From: Serilophus lunatus
Lineage: Eukaryota > Chordata > Aves > Passeriformes > Eurylaimidae
Assembly (NCBI GenBank): GCA_013399895.1
Contig: VXBA01001184.1
Location: forward strand, 429,750 to 493,749
DNA length: 64,000 nt
Reading direction: 5' to 3'
Shown: positions 55,740 to 64,000 of the stretch, in pieces
Position numbering within the stretch: position 1 is the stretch's first letter
Layout: the number at the start of each line of letters is the position of its first letter
Program-made: the position numbers and the translations under genes
Notes under the pieces: model-generated
The model's input: only the letters and a program-made list of their open reading frames with translations
The model's database searches: none
Told to the model about the DNA's origin: nothing

Positions 55740-58451
55740 CTGAATATGAAAACAACAAAAACACATCCGTTACCAAATCTTACATTTTTTTTAGTACGAC
55801 TTCTTTTTTCTCCTTGTGTGTCTCTGTCTTGTATTTGAAACTTCATAGGTGCAGCATACATTTTCACTCAGTCTACAGCAGTAGATGAGAGTTTGCTGCA
55901 ATTTTCCCTAGTTCTATTTCTCCTAACCCCCAAAAGTATGGTACACTAAAGAATGAGATTTTGGTATGTTAGTTTTTAAAAGAGGTAGGATTTTGTTTGT
56001 TTGTTTGTTTGTTTCTGTTATCATAGATGCAATATATGTTTCCTGGTTCTGGCAAGAGCAGCATGGTTTGGATAGTCTCAGTAGAAGCACTAAATTGCTA
56101 AACCATGACAGATTATATTCTAGAACCAAATTCCTTAGACAATAAAATTTCATAATAAAATAATAAACACTAAGGCTATTTAACCACATAGATTTCTTAG
56201 TATGCTAGAAAGAAAGAATCAAGTGGCCTTGTGAATGAAAATGTCTTAAATCTCGTTAAGTAGTTGAAAATTTTTGATTAGCAAAAATTCTGATGGAAGA
56301 GACAGTATATAAATAGGTGGAAATTCTGGAAGGAATTTTAGCTGCAATGAAATAAATGCTTTTTTGTACTTACCCAGTGTTGAGGTCAGGACTTCATCAT
56401 CAGTGACTCCCTTACATACTTACCCTTTGCAAGAAAACAGCACATAAGTTAAAACTGAATAGCTTTTTATATAATTCTGTTACATTTTTAGTGTCAAGGT
56501 CCTAAGTTATTTAAACTTCTGTAAGACATCTTCTGAAGTGCAATGACAAAGAAAAATGAGTAGTGAGATATCCACAATCAGCCTTCTGATATGATCTGAT
56601 CATTACTTGGTCCTTCCTACCTTTTTTTCTCCCCCAGATTAGTGTAGTATAGATAAATTTCAGTCTATTAATCTAGTGTGCAATACATTTCTCCTATACT
56701 AGCTGCAGTATATTTTAGTCATCTTCAAAATTTCATGAGTGTCACTTGAAAAAATATAAATTCATCTCACTAGGGATTGGGCCTATGGATCCTATGGTAG
56801 GCACATCTACCTGGTGGCTGAAATTGCACACTACCAGATTGATCCAACCCTCAGTATATTTATTTGCTAATGGTCCTTGTTATGTAATGCAATATTGACT
56901 TTTAGGTGCTTGACATGGAGATTCTATGACTGGGTGTTAAACATGTCTGTGTGTCTGCACTTTAGTGTGTGTTTGCACTTAAGTCCTGGATCTTTATGTT
57001 TTGAGAATATCTGTGTTTTGTAGATGTAACCATTACATATATGATGTATGGAAAAAAGCCAAAAGATAACACATAGGTCTTCACTGTGCAGAAAAGATAG
57101 TTCAGCTGATTTAAAAATAGGCAGAAAAAAAACAGAGAAATGGAAAAAACTATTATAGCATGTGTGGGTAGATTGCTAACATCATAGAGAAATCATTCCT
57201 CAATTTGATATGTTTATTGTCATGCCCTTTAGATAGCAAGTTCTCACTTGCCCTTGTTGTTGTTCTGGAAAGCACAATACTAATTAACAAAAAAAAACAA
57301 AATCCAAAACCTAAACCCAAAATGCAGCAAACTCTCCTCAGAATCCCTGTAAGTTAAAAAACCCCAAAACAGACCACCAAACCAGCAGAGAGGGGGAAGA
57401 GGTGATATATCTTTCTTAGAATAAACCTCATCTTCATCAGTGAACTAAAAAAAAATATATGTACACTTTCCTCTGTTTTCTGTTGCTTAGAAATAAAGAG
57501 CAGTGATATAAAGCCCTAGTGCCATTACAGGCAATTTACAACAGCCTATTTACACCAGCTGAGGAACTGGCTCATAATGTTGTTTAAATAGGATGACAGC
57601 CTAGAAAAATTTCTGATGAATGAGTCACCCTGTTGTAGAACCAAAATTCATTCCTGACCCACTATGGCTACTACATTTATACTATAAAGAAGGTCATGGT
57701 TGTTTTTATGTTAAATATAGTACCCTGAGGATTTAATTAAAGGGGATTTAAAATTATGAATACTGAAGCCAGGCAGGTCATATTGGATAATCCAGTTTTA
57801 TTTAACAGTAATTGGTTATTCAAGTTATTATTTCATTATTTAGAACATCCTGATTCTTATGCACTTAATTAACCATGAGCACAAAATGACTTTAACAAAC
57901 TGAAGTCATTAAGCCCTCCTTAAGTGGCCTTTTCAAAATGAAATTGACACCAAAATTTTCATTTGAATTGTTATAGTTTTATAGTTTTTAAATGAAGAAA
58001 CAAGGTAAATAATGCTAGCTTAATTACTGTTTTATTTATTAGTTTTAATTATTACTTTTATGTCAATATTCCATATTTGGATTTTGATCTGAGGTTGTCC
58101 TAACTTGATTTTTGCATGTTCTGACTTTATGGATAGCTTGACCTCCACTTTATTAAAGTTTGCAGAACTCTGAGTTTCTAATCACAAGAATGCTGGCTAC
58201 TGATCATGTGTCTTTGCTGAGGTCTACAGATTTTGATGCACTTATAAACAAAGGTGAAAGACTTTTACCACGGTGTCAGTAAATTTAAAGGACGAGAGGG
58301 GATTTAATCTTCACTTAACTGAAAGACTAAAAGAGCAGCAGGGATCTCAGTGTGATTGTAAAGAATGATGAAGCACTTGGTTAATTCATCCAGACTGGGA
58401 CAATCTTTTTTGTTACTTTTGTTAAACTTTTTGAGATTGATTGTGAGATTG
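55740..58451. other. AT-rich unique DNA
   Basis: (TTTG)n at 55992-56014. 57540-58080 is non-repetitive with AT-rich homeodomain cores (GCTTAATTACTG, TTTTAATTATT). No gene recognised. Confidence 0.4.
55992..56014. repeat. (TTTG)n microsatellite
   Basis: Nearly six perfect TTTG units. Confidence 0.95.
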
Positions 58452-58600
58452 CTGTGGAGTTCTCCTCACTGGAGACATTCAAGAACCAGTTGGATGCAAT
58501 TCTGTGCAACTTTCTCTAGGATAACCCTGCCTGAGCAAGGAGGTTGGATCAGATGACCCACAGTAGTCCATTCCAACCTTACTCATTCTGTGATTCTGTG
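58452..58600 (+). mobile_element. CR1 LINE 3' end, third subfamily type
   Basis: GGAGACATTCAAGAACCAGT, TGGATGCAATTCTGTGCAAC and GAGGTTGGATCAGATGACCC, ending ATTCTGTGATTCTGTG, are diagnostic of the CR1 group with the CTGTGCAACCTGCTCTAGG block. Confidence 0.92.
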
Positions 58601-58960
58601 AGATGCTGGTGATTACAGTTTTCAGTACCACTCTGGGGGATACAGGATATCCAGACTGGGACATCAAGGCAGTCCTAACTTGCAGAGGGTACAAAACACA
58701 TCAGTGGAAAAACCTTAGCAAGAGTTAATTCCCCTGCCAGTACATGAGCTGTGTGGATATAGACAGCTGATCACAGTATCAGTAGAGGGTTACTTAGCAG
58801 CAGTTCTTTTTATTAACTACATTCTGCTTCAGCCCATTTGGCTATGAAAAGTGATTTATCTGGGTTACCTTCAAGAACATGGTGCAATGGAAGTGCTCTC
58901 CTGCACATTATAATGTGCACTTTTAAACAGTGTTTGTCCACAGCTTCATTCCCACTGCAG
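58601..58960. promoter_or_regulatory. Non-repetitive block with an 18-bp palindrome
   Basis: TGCACATTATAATGTGCA (58902-58919) is a perfect palindrome centred on a head-to-head ATTA/TAAT homeodomain pair. It lies 41 bp before a well-formed candidate exon. Possible conserved block; function unknown. Confidence 0.25.
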
Positions 58961-59019
58961 GTCTGGGCAATTGTGAAATGTATCACAGTCAAACCTAAAT
59001 TCAGTAGGGAACATAAAAG
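58961..59019 (+). other. Best candidate exon in the window
   Basis: The acceptor CACAGCTTCATTCCCACTGCAG|G and the donor AAAAG|GTGAGT are both textbook. Of the three frames only one is open (VWAIVKCITVKPKFSREHK), starting in phase 0 and ending with two spare bases. The residues match no family I know; a basic, hydrophobic-start segment. It could be a real exon of an unrecognised gene, an lncRNA exon, or a decoy. Confidence 0.3.
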
Positions 59020-59245
59020 GTGAGTTGCTGTTTGTGCTGTTTGGTTAATTGTTCTATATGACTGAGAAATAGATGAGAATTTACGGGAGGGTTTTGATAT
59101 TCAGTGTTGCTGTGTCACAGTACATTGAGAATAATGAATAGGACATTCACTCTGGAGCAAAGAACATTAGTTTTCTTACCTAGGAAATATGGAAGCCAGC
59201 TGGAGAGGAGAAAATTGCTAGGTAGATTGTCGACATAAAGGCAAA
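59020..59245. other. Unique DNA with minus-strand micro-exon-like site
   Basis: On the minus strand ATTTTCTCCTCTCCAG (ending at 59200) and TAG|GTAAGA bound only 20 bp (59180-59199). Splice sites are excellent but the size is that of a microexon; no partner identified. Confidence 0.2.
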
Positions 59246-59301
59246 GATAACATGCTGATAATAACCAGGGGAAATATGAAGATAATAACAGAGGATGATA
59301 A
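59246..59301 (+). promoter_or_regulatory. Cluster of four GATAA sites
   Basis: GATAA at 59246, 59257, 59281 and 59297, all on the same strand within 56 bp, in DNA that is not a GATA microsatellite. GATA-factor clusters of this density mark enhancers; 260 bp separate it from the CpG-elevated patch. Confidence 0.4.
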
Positions 59302-59549
59302 CAACCCAGCTGAGAAAGAGAGGGGGGTCTGGAAGATCAAGTGATCCCAAGCTGTGCACAGCTATTATGCAGATGTAGGGGCACTTCTACTCCTGCAGAA
59401 AGGAACTGTTTCATTTCTCGTGTAGCAGAATGTGTTAACTCCAGCCTTGTATTAAGCAAGATCAGGCCTTGCTTTCTTGCTATTATCAGGGGTGTTTATT
59501 TCTTGACAGATTTCCACACCACTGCCTCGTTATTGTGTATGTAACATTA

Positions 59550-59950
59550 TTTATCCCGCTCTGTCCTCCCTCCCCCTCCCCTTTGGCTGTGGGGCTCTGC
59601 AAGTCGAAGGCAACTGTCACGTCAGGTCTATGTGAATCTGTCAGATGCACGATGAGGAAAGATGGAGTGATCACTTCTTGCTGCCGTGTCTATTCTGTTC
59701 TCTGTCTTCGGCAGGCCTGTTAGCAGTGAGATGCTTTCCAGAGCGCTTCCTGTCGAGGATCCTGGGTGCAATGAGGGAAGCCATGGTAGCCGTACTCCTG
59801 CCCAGTGATGACAGAGACCTTGGATAATCTCCCTGCATCCAGCAGCTCGTCCTGGAGTGCATTTACTCCGTAACACACATACTCCTCACAGCCTGTTCCA
59901 GCTCCTCATAGTCGTCTGGCAGGTGGGGAGTGAGGAAGAGGAGCTGAGGA
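59550..59950. promoter_or_regulatory. CpG-elevated patch: possible internal promoter or enhancer
   Basis: About a dozen CpGs fall in 360 bp, while neighbouring kilobases have almost none. Features: a C/T-rich tract at 59555-59583 (its complement has closely spaced G-runs), a CRE half-site CACGTCA at 59618-59624, GCGC and TCGA. It is too weak for a formal CpG island by eye. The composition could also come from an old LTR, but I find no termini. Confidence 0.35.
59674..59787 (-). CDS. Small open frame with ideal Kozak context (doubtful)
   Basis: On the minus strand CTACCATGG gives A at -3 and G at +4, opening a 37-residue frame that begins MASLIAPRILDRKRSGKHL and is rich in R, K, D and N. It is nested in a longer frame with an upstream ATG (59671-59862). 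No family recognised; if real it might be the start of a first exon spliced leftward, but I see no strong donor at its end. Plus-strand frames are open here as well, as expected of CpG-raised DNA. Confidence 0.15.
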
Positions 59951-60996
59951 GTGGGAGAAAAGGAAGGTCAGGGAGGAAGGTGGGCAGTAGCAATGATAAA
60001 CTGGGGGGATAATTTTGTCCAGCCCTGGAAATCAGCTTACTTTTAGCGAGTGGTGTTTTCTGTTTTTCAGATTCCTCAGCAGTGATAGCTATACAAATAT
60101 TTTTTGCCTCTTTCTCTTCCAAGTCAAAACAATTTACTTAAAACTCTTTTAGAATCGGAAATTCGCCCAATTGTATTGCTTCTTCACTTCTTTTTTTTTT
60201 TTTTTTCTGCTTCTCATTATTTTCTTTTTCTCCTCCTTTTTTTGTTTTTCGTTTGTTTTTAAATTACTGCACTGTGATTGGGATTTGCAATCAAGATATT
60301 TTCCAGGATATGGTTAGATCAGTGTCCTAACTGGAAATTTAGTGACTCCTAAGCTCTTTCAACTTATTAAAGTTTGCTTTTGAAGAGGTATTTCCAGTAT
60401 TTTGAAATGTGATAAAAATCATTAGGCATTTAATATTTATGACCATGACTCACACAGTGTTTTGAGTTTTACTAACAAGAAATGTGTCATAGGATGCAGT
60501 AGCTGAAATAATATTGTAAGTGATTTTATTAATTGCTGTACCAAAATCCTGATGTCAGGACAGTGTCTTTCTTACACACATATAAAGTTCTACTTTTACC
60601 AACAAAATTTATCCAGACAAAATTTACATTGGATAAAGGATACAAGTGTTCTCCTAGAGCAATTTTCCATCATTGGTTACTCACTGGTGGCGTTATTAGA
60701 AAGATAGTGAGCTGTGACTAGCTAGGCAAAGATTTTTCCTTATCATGTTCTGGTTTTACTAAAAGTCTTGGGAAAATTCAGGTCATTGACTTTATAATAA
60801 GTCTATCTCCTCTTACACAACTCCTGCCTGTCAGAAAGAATGATTCAAGAGTGGTAGGCTCTGCTCAGAACCCCTGATGTACTGAGAAAGATAACCAGAG
60901 GAGCAGCAACACGGGAATGGGCACAGAGGAGAGACAATGTAAATATTTTTGGACTGAATTCTTTGTTTAATGCCTTTTCTTTTCCTATTCTAATAG
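59951..60996. other. Unique DNA with poly-T
   Basis: A T16 run at 60191-60206 inside a T-rich stretch (60180-60260). No gene recognised. Confidence 0.4.
60191..60206. repeat. Poly-T tract (16 T)
   Basis: Pure T run followed by C/T-rich DNA to about 60260. Confidence 0.9.
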
Positions 60997-61060
60997 CTAA
61001 CCACAGAAATTAAGGGTATACAACAATCTTCTGATCACTCCAATGGATCCTCTAGCTCAG
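60997..61060 (+). other. Candidate exon by splice sites
   Basis: TTTTCTTTTCCTATTCTAATAG precedes and CTCAG|GTAATG follows (the +5 position is T, not G). The 64-bp segment is open in one frame only, beginning in phase 0 and hydrophilic, Ser/Gln-rich (TEIKGIQQSSDHSNG), a composition plausible for a disordered protein region. No family recognised. Its phase does not fit the candidate at 58961-59019. Confidence 0.22.
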
Positions 61061-63522
61061 GTAATGCAAGTTCTTAATATTTAATGCAGAGTTCTGTCCA
61101 TGGCTTTCCCTATCAACCCATGTTATTTATATAATCTGGTTATAGAAATTTTGTCATCACCGTGCCTTTCTGTCATGTTAAGCTCTCTAATAGTGAGAGC
61201 TTATTAACTTGTGCTTTATTAGATTCCATGCCTTTACATCCAAGTCATTAGACATAACCATTATCCTGGTCTCCTTTCATTTCTTTGTTAAGATCCATCT
61301 TCACCATGATACCAGTGCTTAATGAGAGTCCTTAAGTAGACAGGCTGAAAGTGATTCATTTATAGTGCTTGTCTACTTGTTCTATGGAATAAAAAAATCT
61401 TTAAAGTTTACAGCTGAATGTTCAGCCAATAGTTTTCTCAATTTTGTGTTCCAATTAGTTGTCCTCAGGTTCGGCATCCTTCTTCCATACTGCTTTCTGC
61501 AAGCCCCAGTGCACATTGCTGTTGTCTTGATTGTAGTGATTTTGAGGGAAGGAATATTTCCTGTTTATGTTCATACAATAATCACACAGTGAGGCTCCAA
61601 ATTAATTGGGGCCTCTGGCTGCCACTTGCTCATTACTGCTAATATACATTACATATACATCCCAGCAGTTTGAAAAGGTTAGTAAGGAGATTCTGTTTTT
61701 TGTGTTGCTACTCAGTTTTGCCTCTACTGCATAGTTGTTTTATATTACCTTCATTAACAGGTGACTGCAATGCTCAGTTCAGGCTTAAGATGTGGCAAGT
61801 ACTTTCATTTAAGGAAGAGCTTTGTATTCAGACACAGACAGCTTAGATTTTACTTAGAAAAGGTGATACGAATAGAAGAGGGTGTGTCACAGTGTGTATA
61901 CACTGAAATTTTATTTAGCAGAAATCAATAAAAGCTTCTTCTGGTAAACTGATTAGTGTGTGTGCGTGTTTATATTTTTCTCCTTCATTTTTACCTTTAA
62001 ATGTAAAAATTAATACAGATTTTTGCTAATACTCTGATCTCGCACTGGTATCACACTGAAATGTTCATTAACTTATAGCTTTACTAGACATTAATTAGCT
62101 TGAATTGCTTTACAGAGGCTGTATTTTGATACAAGCAAAAAGAGGAAGCCTCTTACTTTAAAAGTAGTTCTTGAATTGCTCTCACTTGTTTCTATTTCAT
62201 TTGGCAGTCTTCACCGAGGCTCTTCAGCTTAGTTTGGCAGGTTAGACCACACTAGTAAAACCCATTCAGAGGGCTGAGGAAAAAGGATTCAATTTACATA
62301 CAACTGCAGCTTTTCTCTGGTGACTTTGTGCATGCAATTCTGGTTAAGAAGTCATTCATGATCATAGCAATGCTTCTGGAAATTAGTAAAATCTATTGGT
62401 ATATGAAATCCTGCTTTAGATGTTGTGCCTTATAGATATTAGTAATTAATCTGTCATAGAACCATGAGCAGATTTTTTTGCAAAGCATCTGTTTGATGTA
62501 TAGTTGCTCCCCAGAGAGAACAGTATCCAAGGATGAGCTTAGAGTAAATAAGTGCATTTGGCACATCCTGGAATCATGTCAAAGCTTCACTGATTCCAAG
62601 GGGGAGTTTTCCTTTTACAAACCTAGTTCCAGTGCCTTTTGCTTAGAATAGATTTGGGGAACTTAGAAATATATGAAAAGAATACATCAGCACAATGACA
62701 CCTACAATGAGCATGAGACATCCATTAGCAGGAAAGGTAACAAAAAAAGAACAAGCTCCACAGCAAACAAAGAAAAATACTCCAGTTGAACTCTGTCAAC
62801 ACAGAACAATCTTGAAGTGCATTTTCAGAGGAGACTCTTATTATTTGTATTTGTTTTATGGATGCAGGATTCTCTGCCTAAGGTGATTTGTGATGGGGAG
62901 AGACTTTTAAGGTCTGAAAGCTTGGTTTTGAGTTCTACAGCTTTCAAGAGGAGTCTGTCCACATTTTGCTCTGAGATAACTTCCATTAAGTTAATAAAAG
63001 TTAACACTTTAACACTGCAGGGCTGTGTGTTCACAGCTCATTGAAATACTAAATGGAAGCACCTGGTGGGTGAATAGTTTAATGTAGACATAATACATGG
63101 GTGGGAGGGATACATGGCCAACCTTCAGTGTGCCAGAGCTTGGTGCTAATTGGCAGCCAGATGGGGGATATGTGTCTGCCTGTGCAGCCAACCTTCATGG
63201 GGATTTACTCCTCCAGAGTTGCCTAGTGACCTGACATGACATAGACATTTGTACTCCCATGGCACTCCCAGCCTCTCCATACTTACAAGAGTGAGGCAAA
63301 GGGAGGACTATATGATGCTCTTGAAGTGCAACTCAGAGAGAGGGAAGACAACAAATCGCCACAGAAAGATTTGGTATCACTGCCCTCAGATGTGGGGAGG
63401 TTTGGCCTGTAAGGACATGATGTGTCAATCCCAGCTGGTGTTCCTGCACAAAAAAGTACAGATTATAAACCCTGGCCCAAAACTCTGACGGTCTTCAGTT
63501 CTTATTGTGTTTCCTTCCTTAG
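61061..63522. other. AT-rich unique DNA
   Basis: No repeats recognised. 62040-62180 is non-repetitive with clustered TTAATTA-type cores. No gene recognised. Confidence 0.4.
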
Positions 63523-63579
63523 CAAATATCACACTAGCAGGGTGACCCATGGTGGCTTGCAGCCAGCATATGACCACAA
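63523..63579 (+). other. Candidate exon by splice sites
   Basis: TTATTGTGTTTCCTTCCTTAG precedes (good pyrimidine tract) and CAA|GTGAGG follows. The 57-bp segment is open in one frame only (KYHTSRVTHGG..), which starts after one base and so fits the two spare bases left by 58961-59019. No family recognised. Confidence 0.18.
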
Positions 63580-64000
63580 GTGAGGATCTAACTAGGACCC
63601 CATTACCAGAACTCCTTCAGCCTGGCAGACAAGCTACAAAACCAAGACCCAACCACTGGGCAAGGGGTAGTAGATGATGTTCCCATCAGAAAAATGACGG
63701 TGCTTGTGTGTTCCTGAGTTCTTGCTTTTTTTAGTAACTATCTCTTCATACAAAAATATATCTATGTTATCCTAGAAGAAAGGAGATAAGTTTTCATCAT
63801 GTGAACATGTTCTAGCTCTTCTACCGTTTTACAGGCATGAGAACAACCTGTGGTTCTAAATTAGAAGAGTAGTTCCCTCAGAGGGTTCTTGTAAGTGCCT
63901 GGTCTGCTCTGCTCTAGAGAGAGCAAGTGGTAAAATCTGCCATTGTAACCTTGGTTCCCACCTCTGAGGCCCAAAATGGTACAGAATCTAACAGGCACAC
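63580..64000. other. Unique DNA to the right edge
   Basis: Slightly GC-higher than the preceding kilobases; no gene or repeat recognised. Confidence 0.35.

Noticed and set aside
1..64000. tRNA, rRNA, snoRNA, microRNA, CRISPR array or phage-type genes
   Set aside because: No cloverleaf, regular spacer array, conserved RNA core or prokaryotic gene organisation was seen; hairpins noted are too short to call.

Overview
This window is vertebrate nuclear DNA, almost certainly from a bird. It is AT-rich and gene-poor. Its repeats are dominated by CR1 LINE copies: I count 14 fragments, several ending in the diagnostic ATTCTRTG-type 3' tail. Two LTRs of avian endogenous retrovirus type and two MIR-like fossils complete the recognisable repeats. 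There are no operons, no prokaryotic signals, no CRISPR array and no intact protein-coding gene that I can name.

Layout. Bases 1-520 are a GC-rich CpG island, cut by the left edge, with Sp1 boxes, a MEF2 site, a CArG-like box and a TATA-like element; it is the best promoter in the window. From 520 to 5.6 kb lie unique AT-rich DNA and three CR1 copies. A probable solo ERVL-type LTR lies at 5630-6205. A compound AT/GT microsatellite, a 320-bp purine block and possible regulatory blocks fill 6.7-10.7 kb. A stack of three CR1 pieces occupies 13.05-14.58 kb and another CR1 17.28-17.96 kb. A second LTR (18918-19941, minus) is interrupted by a 483-base assembly gap and is framed by matching termini and a 5-bp target-site duplication. 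From 20 to 38 kb is a long, mostly unique stretch. From 38.2 to 44.5 kb is a repeat cluster: a C-rich unassigned block, two MIR-like pieces and three minus-strand CR1s. A degenerate CR1 reverse transcriptase remnant lies at 51.96-53.33 kb. At 59.2-59.95 kb a four-fold GATAA cluster sits next to a CpG-elevated patch that could be an internal promoter or enhancer.

Interpretation. The layout fits either the large first intron of a gene starting at the CpG island and running right, or the upstream intergenic region of a gene running left. Several segments bounded by good splice sites with an open frame exist on the plus strand (best: 58961-59019 and 50229-50286), but comparable ones occur on the minus strand, so many may be decoys. 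None matches a protein family I recognise. Most open reading frames here look fortuitous or are relics of CR1 ORF2. I found no convincing new biological system; the most useful leads are the 59-kb patch, the gapped GC-rich LTR, the splice-bounded segments and several dense palindrome or transcription-factor-site clusters.
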